From assembly GCF_037203765.1 (NCBI RefSeq), contig NZ_JBBCAS010000004.1:186001-250000 (forward strand): 64,000 bases of DNA, in the 5' to 3' direction. The first letter of the stretch is position 1. Each line of letters starts with the position of its first letter. Under the pieces are notes generated by a model that made no database searches, was not told the origin of the DNA, and worked only from the letters and a program-made list of their open reading frames with translations. Origin of the DNA: Sediminicola sp037203765. GTDB taxonomy: Bacteria > Bacteroidota > Bacteroidia > Flavobacteriales > Flavobacteriaceae. Positions 18,432 through 28,195 of the stretch are shown here, piece by piece. The position numbers were made by a program, and so were the translations under genes.

Positions 18432-20159
18432 TTACTTCTTGTTATTTAAAATCTTAGCCTGTCCTGCCCAATCATCCCTTTGTGCCCTTCCTGGAAATGA
18501 TCCAGTTATTGAGTCCAACAAGTCATATTCTTTTTGGGTCATTCTACTTACCTGAGCGAAGGTATATACTCCAATTTGATTCAGGGTAATTTCCATCTGA
18601 GGTCCTATTCCCTTTATCTGCTTTAGATCATCCGGAGTATCCACAGCGCTATCAAAAACACCTATCGACGTCAACAAGGCAGAAACCTGTTCTTTGGAAT
18701 CCGCTTCTGGAAGCGACTTCTCCTCAACAATTTTTTCCTTTATATCAGCCACTCTGTTAATTTCATACATTGGCTTGCCGGCTTCTCTTAAGGTCTTGTA
18801 TTTCTCCCCTGAAGATTTCAAGATAGACTTCACCTCTGCCTGGGCAATTACTGGGAAGGTTCTTGAGTACAATAAGAAAAGTACAAAGAAGAAACCAATG
18901 GTCCCTATAAATATTCCTATATCCACAAACGTTGGGGAGAACATGGTCCAAGATGATGGAAGGTAATCCCTGTGCAACGATGTAACGATAATTACGAAAC
19001 GCTCAAACCACATCCCTATGTTCACCACAATGGAGATAAAGAAAGAGAACATGATGCTTGTTCGTAGTTTTTTGGACCACATGAACTGCGGTGAGAACAC
19101 GTTACAGGTCATCATTGCCCAGTATGCCCAAGCGTAAGGACCGGTAGCCCTGTTCAAGAATGCATACTGCTCATATTCCACTCCGGAATACCAAGCCATA
19201 AACAACTCTGTGATGTAGGCACACCCAACGATAGAACCTGTAATCATAATTACAATGTTCATCAATTCAATATGCTGTATCGTGATATAAGCTTCCAAAT
19301 TACTCACCTTTCTCATGATGATCAACAAGGTATTCACCATTGCAAATCCTGAGAATACCGCACCAGCAACAAAGTATGGTGGGAAAATAGTGGTATGCCA
19401 TCCCGGTATCACGGACGTAGCAAAGTCAAAGGATACAATGGTATGTACGGAAAGTACCAATGGTGTGGCCAAACCTGCCAAAACCAGGGAGACTTCCTCG
19501 AAACGCTGCCAATCCTTGGCGCGACCTGTCCAACCAAAGCTCAACAAGCTGTATATCTTTTTCTGGAAAGGCTTTACGGCCCTATCACGGATCATAGCGA
19601 AATCGGGCAACAAACCTGTCCACCAGAAAACCAATGACACGGATAGATACGTTGATATCGCAAATACGTCCCAAAGCAATGGGGAGTTAAAGTTAACCCA
19701 AAGGGATCCAAACTGGTTGGGAATAGGCAGTACCCAATATGCCAACCAAGGACGTCCCATGTGAATGATCGGGAACAGACCTGCCTGGATCACAGAAAAG
19801 ATGGTCATGGCCTCCGCTGAACGGTTGATGGCCATTCTCCACTTCTGTCTGAACAATAATAGTACTGCAGAGATCAACGTTCCCGCGTGACCGATACCTA
19901 CCCACCAAACGAAGTTGGTAATATCCCAGGCCCAGCCCACAGTTTTGTTCAATCCCCAAGTACCAATACCTGTAGAAATAGTATAAATAATACAACCGAT
20001 TCCCCAAAGGAACGCCAGTAGAGAAATGGAAAAAACAATCCACCACTGTTTGTTGGCTTTCCCTTCTACCGGAGCTGCAATATCAACGGTTACATCGTGG
20101 TAACCTTTGTCTCCAATTACTAGGGGTTTTCGTATAGGTGCTTCGTAATGCGACGCCAT
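18432..20159 (-). CDS. actC: Alternative complex III membrane subunit ActC (NrfD family) with helix-hairpin-helix tail
   Basis: 575 residues. Residues 1-460 hold about ten transmembrane helices of the NrfD/PsrC family, the quinol-oxidising subunit next to the ActB iron-sulfur arm (TNFVWWVGIGHAGTLISA, HTIVSFDFATSVIPGWHTTIFPPYFVAGA). Unlike a plain NrfD protein, it continues with a charged linker and, at residues about 508-575 (18435-18638), a helix-hairpin-helix-like domain reading DDLKQIKGIGPQ...LNQIGVYTFAQV...WAGQAK. The same domain ends ribosomal protein S2 at 47970-48221 (see findings). By topology the tail should lie on the cytoplasmic side. It follows actB by 30 bases. Confidence 0.94.
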   Translation of the reverse strand: MASHYEAPIRKPLVIGDKGYHDVTVDIAAPVEGKANKQWWIVFSISLLAFLWGIGCIIYTISTGIGTWGLNKTVGWAWDITNFVWWVGIGHAGTLISAVLLLFRQKWRMAINRSAEAMTIFSVIQAGLFPIIHMGRPWLAYWVLPIPNQFGSLWVNFNSPLLWDVFAISTYLSVSLVFWWTGLLPDFAMIRDRAVKPFQKKIYSLLSFGWTGRAKDWQRFEEVSLVLAGLATPLVLSVHTIVSFDFATSVIPGWHTTIFPPYFVAGAVFSGFAMVNTLLIIMRKVSNLEAYITIQHIELMNIVIMITGSIVGCAYITELFMAWYSGVEYEQYAFLNRATGPYAWAYWAMMTCNVFSPQFMWSKKLRTSIMFSFFISIVVNIGMWFERFVIIVTSLHRDYLPSSWTMFSPTFVDIGIFIGTIGFFFVLFLLYSRTFPVIAQAEVKSILKSSGEKYKTLREAGKPMYEINRVADIKEKIVEEKSLPEADSKEQVSALLTSIGVFDSAVDTPDDLKQIKGIGPQMEITLNQIGVYTFAQVSRMTQKEYDLLDSITGSFPGRAQRDDWAGQAKILNNKK

Positions 20160-20189
20160 AATTTATAATATAGTTACTTTACTTTTTTA

Positions 20190-23100
20190 TTATGCTTCGT
20201 TTGTATTTCTCACTTTAACGTGATAGAACACATTTGGTTTTGTACCCACATGCTCCAACAAGTGATACATACGGTCACTCTTCTTCAACTCAGCAACCTC
20301 ACTCTCTTTATCGTTGATGTCCCCAAATACCATTGCCCCATTGCTACAAGCAGCCGAACAAGCGGTCTGGAATTCACTGTCCTTCACGGTACGTCCATCT
20401 CTCTTGGCGTCCAAAATACTCTTCTGTGTCTTTTGGATACACATGGAACATTTTTCCATGACACCGCGCGAACGTACATTGACATCAGGATTGATTACCA
20501 TCTTACCTAAGTCGTTGTTCATATGGTAATCGAACTCATCGTTGTTGTTGTACAAGAACCAGTTGAAACGACGCACTTTATAAGGACAGTTGTTGGCACA
20601 ATATCTTGTACCCACACATCTGTTGTATGCCATATGGTTCTGACCTTGACGGCTATGTGATGTAGCAGCTACCGGACAAACAGTCTCACAAGGAGCATGG
20701 TTACAGTGCTGACACATAACTGGCTGGAAGGCTACCTGTGGATTGGAAGCTGGATCTTCCAACTCTCCAAAACCACCCAAAGAACCTTTATCACCGGACA
20801 ATCCGGCAAAACTCTCTTTTTTCTCATCATCCTGCTCAAAGGTTTCCTCAGAAGAATAGTATCTATCGATACGCAACCAATGCATATCCCTTGATTTTCT
20901 AACTTCTTCTTTACCAACAACAGGTACATTGTTTTCTGCGTGACATGCTATAACACAAGCCCCACATCCCGTACAGGCATTTAAATCTATGGAAAGGTTA
21001 AAGTGATGTCCTATAGATCTGTCAAAGCTATCCCACAAATCAACAGAAGTAGCCTCTACCTCTTGGTGATCCAACGACACTTTTGGTGTTACATTCCACT
21101 CATGGGAATCCTTGGTATTGAATATCTCCAAAGAAGTTTCCTTGATGATATCTCCCCTACCCATTAACGTTTTTTGCAATTGGACACACGCAAATTCGTG
21201 CATACCGGCAGATTTTTCAATACTAACCGCCTGTTGTCCCGCAAAACCTTGGTACAATGCATAGGCATTTACACCTGTCTGCATCTCTTCTTTCATCCCA
21301 GCTTTTCTGCCATACCCAAAAGAAAGACCCACAGAACCGTTGGCCTGACCTGGTTGAACGATCACCGGCACATTATCTATACTAACACCGTTGACGGTCA
21401 ATTTGGCATAACTACCATTCAGACCTCCATTGGCAACATTTTCATTGATCAAACCTAGCTTTTCAGCATCGGCCTTGGAAACGGTAACATAGTTATCCCA
21501 AGACACCCTTGTAATAGGATCCGGGAATTCTTGCAACCACGGGTTGTTGGCCTGCTGACCATCACCCATTCCAATTTTGGAATACAAGCTCAACTCCATC
21601 CCAGTAGATGCAGAAGAGGCCAGACTATTGATTGCAGATGCCAATGGCACTACTGAAGCTTCCATAGTCCCAGCAACGGGTGCAGCTACTGCCTCACCTT
21701 CAACTACCGGAGCAGCAGACGCAGCAAAAACACCATCATGCAATGCCTGATTCCACTCTCCAGAGCCTAAAATTCCAGCTCCCCAAGTTTCCTTGATATA
21801 ATCATAATAGCTCTTATCACTATCCATCCATTTCAAAAGGGCCGTTTGTAGCTGACGCGTATCAAACAATTCCTTGATCGTAGGCTGCATAAGACTATAA
21901 TGTCCTTTTTTCATTTCTGCATCGCCCCATGATTCCAAATAATGGGATGCAGCACCAACATACTGAACCGCCATTGCAGTTTCCGTATTGTTCAGTGCAA
22001 AGGCAACAGAAAGATCTACTTTTTTAAGTCCTTCGGCAAAATCGGCACTGTTCGGCAAAGAATACATTGGGTTTACACCATCAATGATCACCGCTCCAAC
22101 TGTTCCTGCATTCATATCGGCAATCAACTGATTAACCGCCGCAACATTACCTTGTCTTACATATTTTGGAGCCTTGGCATCAAAAGCCTTGCTCTGCAAC
22201 ATTTCATTGATTGCCAATACCACAGATTGCGCATTGACATCATCCAAACCTGTTACTACAACCGCATCAGACCCAGCTTTTTGGATCTCCTTTGCAGCAG
22301 CCTCAACAGCTTTGGCAACTTTTTCTGGCAAATCACCACCAACAGATGTTCCGTTCAATTGCCCGTACAACTTGGCCAAGGCCACTTTTTGTTGTGACGG
22401 AGTCAAAGCAACACGCTTATCCGCATTGGCACCGGCCAAAGACATATTTGATTCGAATTGTATGTGTCTGGACATTTTTCCATTCTTGGGCACGCGCCCT
22501 TTGGAATATCCACCATCATATCCTCCACCTTGCCAATCTCCCAAGAAGTCAGCACCGAAAGAAACAATCAATCCAGCTTTTTCAAAATCATAATCAGCCA
22601 AAGCCCTTTCGCCGTATTTGGCAGCAAAAGCACTTAAAGCCGCATCTTCGGAAACAGCATCGTAAACCACGTGGTTCACATTTCCAAAGGCCGCTTTAAA
22701 ATCTCCCACCAACCTGGTAGTTGACGGACTCGCATAAGTCTGTGTCAAAATTGCGATCTGCTTACCTGAATTCTTCAAAGAACCAAGCTTGGCTTTTACC
22801 GCATTGTCAAGAACACTCCATTCAACAGGCTCTCCGTTGAACATAGGCCCCTGCAACCTTGTACTGTCATACAAGGACAATACAGAAGCCTGAACCCTGG
22901 CGTTAGCACCACCGTTCACTTTGGCATCGGTATTGTTCTCCACCTTTATTGGCCTACCCTCACGGGTCTTGATCAATATACTGGCAAAATCAAAACCATT
23001 GGCTATCGTAGTAGCATAGTAATTGGCCACACCCGGTATTATGCTTTCTGGTTGAACAACATAAGGTATGGACTTGATAACAGGTCCCTCACAAGCCGCC

Positions 23101-23303
23101 AACGTAGCTGCAGCCGTACTGAAACCTACATATTTTAGAAAGTCCCTTCTATTTGTTGAAGAGGATGCCAAATTGTCCTTATTCCCCAAAAACTCATCTA
23201 CTGGGATATCCTGGACAAATTCGTTCTGTCTTAGCGTCTCAACAATGGAATCGTTAGGATTTAACTCCGCCTCGCTCTTCCAATATTTTTTGTTTGATGA
23301 CAT
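20190..23303 (-). CDS. actB: Alternative complex III molybdopterin/iron-sulfur subunit ActB
   Basis: 1037 residues. A Tat-type motif RRDFLK (about residues 53-58) is followed by a hydrophobic stretch and a lipobox-like AACEG. Residues about 80-730 resemble a molybdopterin oxidoreductase without a clear cofactor ligand, as known for ActB1. The C-terminal part (about 750-1030) is a four-cluster ferredoxin module (ActB2): NACTGCGACVIACHAEN, CQHCNHAPCETVCPVAA, CVGTRYCANNCPYKVRRFNW and CSMCIQ...CSAACSNGA. It relays electrons from ActC-bound quinol to the ActA hemes. A low-complexity Ala/Val/Pro patch near residues 530-560 (AAPVVEGEAVAAPVAG) looks like a linker. It lies 37 bases after actA. Confidence 0.96.
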   Translation of the reverse strand: MSSNKKYWKSEAELNPNDSIVETLRQNEFVQDIPVDEFLGNKDNLASSSTNRRDFLKYVGFSTAAATLAACEGPVIKSIPYVVQPESIIPGVANYYATTIANGFDFASILIKTREGRPIKVENNTDAKVNGGANARVQASVLSLYDSTRLQGPMFNGEPVEWSVLDNAVKAKLGSLKNSGKQIAILTQTYASPSTTRLVGDFKAAFGNVNHVVYDAVSEDAALSAFAAKYGERALADYDFEKAGLIVSFGADFLGDWQGGGYDGGYSKGRVPKNGKMSRHIQFESNMSLAGANADKRVALTPSQQKVALAKLYGQLNGTSVGGDLPEKVAKAVEAAAKEIQKAGSDAVVVTGLDDVNAQSVVLAINEMLQSKAFDAKAPKYVRQGNVAAVNQLIADMNAGTVGAVIIDGVNPMYSLPNSADFAEGLKKVDLSVAFALNNTETAMAVQYVGAASHYLESWGDAEMKKGHYSLMQPTIKELFDTRQLQTALLKWMDSDKSYYDYIKETWGAGILGSGEWNQALHDGVFAASAAPVVEGEAVAAPVAGTMEASVVPLASAINSLASSASTGMELSLYSKIGMGDGQQANNPWLQEFPDPITRVSWDNYVTVSKADAEKLGLINENVANGGLNGSYAKLTVNGVSIDNVPVIVQPGQANGSVGLSFGYGRKAGMKEEMQTGVNAYALYQGFAGQQAVSIEKSAGMHEFACVQLQKTLMGRGDIIKETSLEIFNTKDSHEWNVTPKVSLDHQEVEATSVDLWDSFDRSIGHHFNLSIDLNACTGCGACVIACHAENNVPVVGKEEVRKSRDMHWLRIDRYYSSEETFEQDDEKKESFAGLSGDKGSLGGFGELEDPASNPQVAFQPVMCQHCNHAPCETVCPVAATSHSRQGQNHMAYNRCVGTRYCANNCPYKVRRFNWFLYNNNDEFDYHMNNDLGKMVINPDVNVRSRGVMEKCSMCIQKTQKSILDAKRDGRTVKDSEFQTACSAACSNGAMVFGDINDKESEVAELKKSDRMYHLLEHVGTKPNVFYHVKVRNTNEA

Positions 23304-23340
23304 ATGATATATCTGAAAATTATCTTCTTGTTAACCTTTA

Positions 23341-24696
23341 TTAATAGTGACATTTACCACATTCCAATCCACCCATCTGAGCCGCTGTTAGCGTCTCAAC
23401 ACCGTACTTCTTGGAAAGCTCCTCGTGTATCTTATCGTAGTACTCATTACCTTCAACCTTCACGTTGGTCTCCCTGTGACAGTTGATACACCATCCCATT
23501 GTCAATGGAGAATACTGATACATAATTTCCATCTCCTCTACAGGACCATGGCATGTCTGACATTCAACCCCCGCAACAGAAACGTGCTGAGAGTGGTTAA
23601 AGTAGGCAAAATCCGGAAGGTTGTGGATTCTTACCCATTCTACAGGCTCTGATTTCCCAGTATACTTCTGGTTCTCCTCGTCCCAACCCACAGCTTTGTA
23701 CAACTTTTTGATTTCACCTGTGTAAAAATCATTGGTGTATCCATTCGCCAGATCCTCGGCACTTGGCCCCTCAGGATTTCCTTTGTACTCGTAAATGGAC
23801 TTATGGCAGTTCATACATACATTCAGCGCCGGTATTCCAGAATGCTTGGAAACCCTTGCAGACGAATGACAGTACTTACATTCTATTTTATTGTCTCCAG
23901 CATGGATCTTGTGGGAATAGTGGATCGGCTGCACAGGAGCATACCCCTGATCGATACCAACCTGCATAAAGTAGCCATACACATAGTAAGCACTTCCCAA
24001 CAACAAGAAGATTACGGTAACCAATACCAAAAATTGATTTTGAGCGAATGCCTTCCAGATCGGCGTTCTCTTTTCTGCCTTCTCTTTTTCAACAACGACA
24101 CCATTGGCCTCAGCGATACGTCTCAAGGTCTGGTTGACCAAAACAAGCATCACAACCAACAGTCCGAACACCAACACCAACGCACCCAAGATAAGCTCAT
24201 TTGATATTCCGGATGCATCAGGAGCAGCACCAGGCACCGCACCTGGAACAGGAGGCACTACAGCCGCAACCGGAGGAGCATCGGTATACGCCAAGATATC
24301 ATCGATATCCGCGTTGCTCAACGTTGGGAAAGCCGTCATGGCAGCTTGATTGTACTCATTGTAGATTTTCACAGCGGCAGGATCACCTGATTTGATCATC
24401 CCAGCACTATTCTTGATCCAAGAATACAACCACTCCCTGTCATGTCTTTCGGTAACACCGGCCAATGCAGGACCGGTCATTTTCCTATCCAAAGCGTGAC
24501 AAGCGGCACAATTTTGATTAAACAGTTGCTTTCCTTTTGCCGGATCACCAGCACCTGCAGGAGCTTCTGCAGCAACCTCAGTATCTTCGACAACAGCCTC
24601 CTCTTGAGCAAAAAGAGATGTTGAAAACAGTAGAAACACTACTAAACTGATACCTAAAAACTTAGAAATTTGATTACGGTATGGAACCTTTTTCAT
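23341..24696 (-). CDS. actA: Alternative complex III multiheme cytochrome c subunit ActA (six heme motifs)
   Basis: 451 residues with a signal peptide (VFLLFSTSLFAQ). Six CxxCH motifs are visible: CAACH near residue 65 in a class I cytochrome c domain, then CKYCH, CMNCH, CQTCH, CINCH and CGKCH in a C-terminal multiheme domain. A Pro/Ala/Val linker (about 140-165) and two transmembrane segments (about 165-185 and 220-245) separate the two parts. The well-known ActA module is pentaheme, so this is a mono-heme domain joined to a pentaheme domain. It passes electrons out of complex III. It is the first gene of the operon, with a TAnnTTTG box at 24780-24787 upstream. Confidence 0.95.
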   Translation of the reverse strand: MKKVPYRNQISKFLGISLVVFLLFSTSLFAQEEAVVEDTEVAAEAPAGAGDPAKGKQLFNQNCAACHALDRKMTGPALAGVTERHDREWLYSWIKNSAGMIKSGDPAAVKIYNEYNQAAMTAFPTLSNADIDDILAYTDAPPVAAVVPPVPGAVPGAAPDASGISNELILGALVLVFGLLVVMLVLVNQTLRRIAEANGVVVEKEKAEKRTPIWKAFAQNQFLVLVTVIFLLLGSAYYVYGYFMQVGIDQGYAPVQPIHYSHKIHAGDNKIECKYCHSSARVSKHSGIPALNVCMNCHKSIYEYKGNPEGPSAEDLANGYTNDFYTGEIKKLYKAVGWDEENQKYTGKSEPVEWVRIHNLPDFAYFNHSQHVSVAGVECQTCHGPVEEMEIMYQYSPLTMGWCINCHRETNVKVEGNEYYDKIHEELSKKYGVETLTAAQMGGLECGKCHY

Positions 24697-24779
24697 ATTA
24701 AAAATATTTCTATCGAAATCTTGGCACGATATTTACTTGTTAATACACAAGCTATACTTATCGCCGTTTAAATTGCAGA

Positions 24780-24787
24780 CAAAAATA
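24780..24787 (-). promoter_or_regulatory. Predicted -7 promoter element of the act-cta operon
   Basis: The minus strand reads TATTTTTG (TAnnTTTG). The start would lie about 80 bases before the actA ATG. There is no TTG at the normal -33 distance. It shares the 230-base divergent region with the SPOR gene promoter. Confidence 0.45.
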
Positions 24788-24887
24788 CGACATAGACTTT
24801 ATTTTGGAAATGTTAATGGATTGATAATTTATAATTTATAGCCATTCTAAATAGAATAAATTTATACCGGTTTCATGGATAAAAAAT

Positions 24888-24895
24888 TACTTTTG
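24888..24895 (+). promoter_or_regulatory. Predicted -7 promoter element of the SPOR-domain gene
   Basis: TACTTTTG matches TAnnTTTG and ends 31 bases before the ATG at 24927. No clear -33 TTG is present. Confidence 0.5.
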
Positions 24896-24926
24896 CAAAA
24901 GTCTTTAATACTAAGCTAGATACATA

Positions 24927-25292
24927 ATGAGAACAGTTTTCAGCACTTTAATATTGCTCTTTTTTTCTACGACAATTTTTGCCCAACAAGGCACAATTTC
25001 CATAGAACAAGATCCAAAAATTGATGCTTTGGTCCAAATTTACAAGGCAAGCACAGACATTGCCGATGTATACAGAATCCAAATATATTTTGGGTCCCTC
25101 AATGAAGCCAAAGAAATAAAAATGCAGGCCGAGGGCGATTATCCGGACTGGTATTCAAAAATTGATTTTATCACTCCGAGCTACCGTGTTAGGATAGGAC
25201 AATTCAAAACCAAACTGGAAGCAGAACGCAACCTGATAGATGTCCGAAAGAAATACCCAAGCGCCCTGCTCATACAGCCTGAGAAGAAATAA
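24927..25292 (+). CDS. Exported SPOR-domain protein
   Basis: 121 residues. A signal peptide (RTVFSTLILLFFSTTIFAQ) is followed by a short spacer and a single SPOR domain (YRIQIYFGSLNEAKEIKMQ...YRVRIGQFKTKLEAERNL...YPSALLI). SPOR domains bind glycan strands stripped of stem peptides, typically at division sites, so a periplasmic cell-wall-associated role is likely. It is a single-gene unit between the divergent act operon and a strong terminator shared with infB. It carries no membrane anchor, unlike FtsN-type SPOR proteins. Confidence 0.85.
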   Translation: MRTVFSTLILLFFSTTIFAQQGTISIEQDPKIDALVQIYKASTDIADVYRIQIYFGSLNEAKEIKMQAEGDYPDWYSKIDFITPSYRVRIGQFKTKLEAERNLIDVRKKYPSALLIQPEKK

Positions 25293-25317
25293 TCCAGATT
25301 TGGAACGTACTTAAAAC

Positions 25318-25349
25318 AAAAAAAACCTGTCGCGCGACAGGTTTTTTTT
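25318..25349. terminator. Bidirectional terminator between the SPOR gene and infB
   Basis: A 16-base perfect palindrome (CCTGTCGCGCGACAGG, 25326-25341) is flanked by eight A on the left and eight T on the right. It can end both the plus-strand SPOR transcript and the minus-strand rimP-nusA-infB transcript. Confidence 0.95.
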
Positions 25350-25371
25350 GTTTCAAATATGAGTCTTATGC

Positions 25372-28152
25372 TTATTTCAGCTTCTTCTTAACAGCTACTT
25401 CCTGGAAGGCTTCTACAATATCGCTTTCCCTGATATCATTGTAGTTCTTGATCTGAAGACCACAATCGTACCCTTTGGATACTTCTTTCACGTCATCCTT
25501 GAAACGCTTCAAGGAAGCCAGTTCCCCAGTATAAATCACTACACCATCACGAATCAAGCGAATATTGGAGTTTCTAAAGATCTTACCGCTGGTCACCATA
25601 CAACCTGCAATGGTTCCAACTTTGGATATCTTGAAGGTCTCCCTAATTTCCGCCGTACCGGTAATTTCTTCCTTCATTTCTGGAGAAAGCATACCTTCCA
25701 TGGCATCCTTAAGATCATTTATCGCGTCATAGATAATGGAGTACATCCTGATATCTATTTCTTCTTTTTCAGCAATGGCCCTGGCATTACCCATTGGCCT
25801 AACGTTAAATCCTATGATTACCGCATCTGAAGCCGAAGCCAACAATACGTCTGATTCTGTAATCGGTCCGACCGCCTTGTGAATGATGTTCACTTGGATC
25901 TCGTCTGTCGACAGTTTCTGGAAAGAATCTGTCAATGCTTCCACAGAACCATCCACATCACCTTTCAATATGATGTTCAACTCCTTAAAGTCGCCCAAAG
26001 CAATACGTCTACCAATTTCATCCAAGGTGATGTGACGCTGTGTCCTTACAGACTGCTCTCTCATCAACTGAGCTCTTTTGGCCGCTATTTGCTTGGCTTC
26101 CCTCTCATCTTCCAAGACATTGAACTTATCACCCGCTTGTGGCGCTCCGTCCAATCCCAATATGGAAATAGGAGTGGAAGGTCCAACTTCTTTCACATTG
26201 TTGCCTCGCTCATCCTGCATGGCCTTTATTTTACCACTGCACGTTCCGGCAAGTACATAATCTCCAATCTTTAACGTTCCCGTCTGTACAAGGACCGTGG
26301 ACACATAACCCCTACCCTTGTCCAAGAACGCCTCTACAACGGTACCTGTGGCCAAGCGATCCGGGTTCGCCTTCAATTCAAGAATTTCTGCTTCAAGCAA
26401 AACTTTTTCCAAAAGCTCTTTTACTCCTGTCCCCATTTTGGCAGAGATGTCATGGGATTGGATCTTACCACCCCAATCTTCCACCAAGAGGTTCATTTGC
26501 GCCAATCCTTCCTTGATCTTGTCTGGGTTGGACGTAGGCTTATCAATCTTATTGATCGCAAAGACAATAGGTACTCCCGCGGCCTGAGCGTGACTGATGG
26601 CCTCTTTTGTCTGTGGCATGATGGCATCATCCGCCGCCACAACAATAATGGCTATATCCGTAACCTGTGCTCCACGAGCCCTCATCGCGGTAAACGCCTC
26701 GTGACCCGGAGTATCCAAGAAGGCTATTTTCTGTCCGCCATCCAAGGTTACACCGTACGCCCCGATATGCTGGGTAATTCCCCCGCTTTCACCGGCAATA
26801 ACATTTTCTTTTCTAATATAATCCAATAGGGAGGTCTTACCGTGATCCACGTGACCCATCACCGTAACTATTGGAGCCCTAGGCTGCAGATCTTCCGGAG
26901 AATCCTCAACTACCTCAATGGTTTCTTCGATATCTGCAGAAACAAACTCTACTTCATATCCAAATTCATCTGCAACAATGGACAAGGTCTCAGCATCCAA
27001 TCTTTGGTTCATGGTCACCATGATCCCTAAGGACATACATGCAGAAATAATTTTGGTGGTAGGAACATCCATCATCACCGCTACCTCGCTCGCCGTAACA
27101 AACTCGGTAACTTTTAGGATCTTGCTCTGCAATTCTTGCTGCTCAAGATCTTTTTCCGTTTGCTGACGGTGCTGATCTCTTTTATCCCTTCTATATTTGG
27201 CTCCTTTTCCTTTTTTGGATTTCCCTTGAAGTTTTTCCAAGGTCTCACGTACTTGTTTTTGTACATCTTCCTCCGTAGGCTCCACCTTGGCAGCTTGACC
27301 AAAACGCTGACCCGGACCTTTCCTTCCCGGCGCATTTTTACCTCTTGGTCCCGTACCGGTAGGCCTTGGTCCTGAAGTTTGTCCCGGAGTACTTACAATA
27401 CGTTTTCTTCTTTTCTTTTTATCAGAACTGTCACCAGCCTTGGAAGCTTCTTTTTTCTTCTTGGGCTTCGCAAATTTCGACAAGTCGATTTTGTCCCCTG
27501 TGATCTTGGGACCACTGAGTTTCTGATATTGTGTGGTAATCGTTTCCGATTCCTGGGTCTTTTCAGGTTCTTCGGCAGGAGCTTTTTTCTCTTCTGCTTT
27601 CTCAGTTTTGGCTTCCACCTTCTTTTCGGCAGGTTTTTCGGCCACTACTTTTTTGGCAGGCTCCTCGGCTTTCACCTCAGCTTTCTCTACTGGGGCGGCC
27701 TCTTCTTTCTTCTCCTCTACTTTGGCGGGTTCAGCGGCCTTTACAGGCGCTTCTTCAACTGCGGCCGGCTCTTCCTCCTTCTTTTTAGGGGAAAGATCTA
27801 TTTTACCAACAGTTTTTGGTCCGGAAAGATCGGCCTTGGCCTTCACCACTTGTTCAGAAGCAGCTTTCTTCTCCCGTGCCAATCGCTTCTCCTCCTGCTC
27901 TTGCTCCAATTGTTGACGCAGCGCCTCCTTCTCCTTCCTCTTCTCTTCGCCAACTTCCTTGGATGCAACTTTCTTGCTCATATCCGTTTGGAACTCGTCC
28001 AAAAGAACTTGATACACCTCATTGGAAATTTTAGTTGTAGGCCTAGCTTCCACATCGTGACCTTTGGCCCCAAGGAAATCTACCGCCCTGTCCAGTGAAA
28101 TATTAAGTTCCCGTAGAACTTTATTAAGCCTTATAGTTGCATTATCTGCCAT
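25372..28152 (-). CDS. infB: Translation initiation factor IF-2
   Basis: 926 residues. The N-terminus (MADNATIRLNKVLRELNISLDRAVDFLGAKGHDV) is the IF2N domain. Residues about 60-330 are a low-complexity Lys/Glu/Ala/Pro region typical of Bacteroidota IF-2. The GTPase domain follows with G1 GHVDHGKT, G3 DTPGHE and G4 NKID (about residues 430-600), then domains II-IV including the fMet-tRNA-binding C2 end. IF-2 places initiator tRNA on the 30S subunit. It is the last gene of rimP-nusA-infB, 43 bases after nusA, and ends at the bidirectional terminator. Confidence 0.98.
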   Translation of the reverse strand: MADNATIRLNKVLRELNISLDRAVDFLGAKGHDVEARPTTKISNEVYQVLLDEFQTDMSKKVASKEVGEEKRKEKEALRQQLEQEQEEKRLAREKKAASEQVVKAKADLSGPKTVGKIDLSPKKKEEEPAAVEEAPVKAAEPAKVEEKKEEAAPVEKAEVKAEEPAKKVVAEKPAEKKVEAKTEKAEEKKAPAEEPEKTQESETITTQYQKLSGPKITGDKIDLSKFAKPKKKKEASKAGDSSDKKKRRKRIVSTPGQTSGPRPTGTGPRGKNAPGRKGPGQRFGQAAKVEPTEEDVQKQVRETLEKLQGKSKKGKGAKYRRDKRDQHRQQTEKDLEQQELQSKILKVTEFVTASEVAVMMDVPTTKIISACMSLGIMVTMNQRLDAETLSIVADEFGYEVEFVSADIEETIEVVEDSPEDLQPRAPIVTVMGHVDHGKTSLLDYIRKENVIAGESGGITQHIGAYGVTLDGGQKIAFLDTPGHEAFTAMRARGAQVTDIAIIVVAADDAIMPQTKEAISHAQAAGVPIVFAINKIDKPTSNPDKIKEGLAQMNLLVEDWGGKIQSHDISAKMGTGVKELLEKVLLEAEILELKANPDRLATGTVVEAFLDKGRGYVSTVLVQTGTLKIGDYVLAGTCSGKIKAMQDERGNNVKEVGPSTPISILGLDGAPQAGDKFNVLEDEREAKQIAAKRAQLMREQSVRTQRHITLDEIGRRIALGDFKELNIILKGDVDGSVEALTDSFQKLSTDEIQVNIIHKAVGPITESDVLLASASDAVIIGFNVRPMGNARAIAEKEEIDIRMYSIIYDAINDLKDAMEGMLSPEMKEEITGTAEIRETFKISKVGTIAGCMVTSGKIFRNSNIRLIRDGVVIYTGELASLKRFKDDVKEVSKGYDCGLQIKNYNDIRESDIVEAFQEVAVKKKLK

Positions 28153-28195
28153 AAATAGATATTCGTATTCTTATATTTTCCCGCTAATATATAGC

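Noticed and set aside
24722..24736. A sigma-54-like TGGCAC-N5-TTAC on the plus strand before the SPOR gene
   Set aside because: The essential GC of the -12 element is AC, and it lies about 190 bases from the gene; a TAnnTTTG box is much closer.
27379..28098. A long plus-strand frame rich in Phe and Leu over infB
   Set aside because: It is the reverse reading of the Lys/Glu-rich low-complexity part of IF-2, which produces long open frames by composition.
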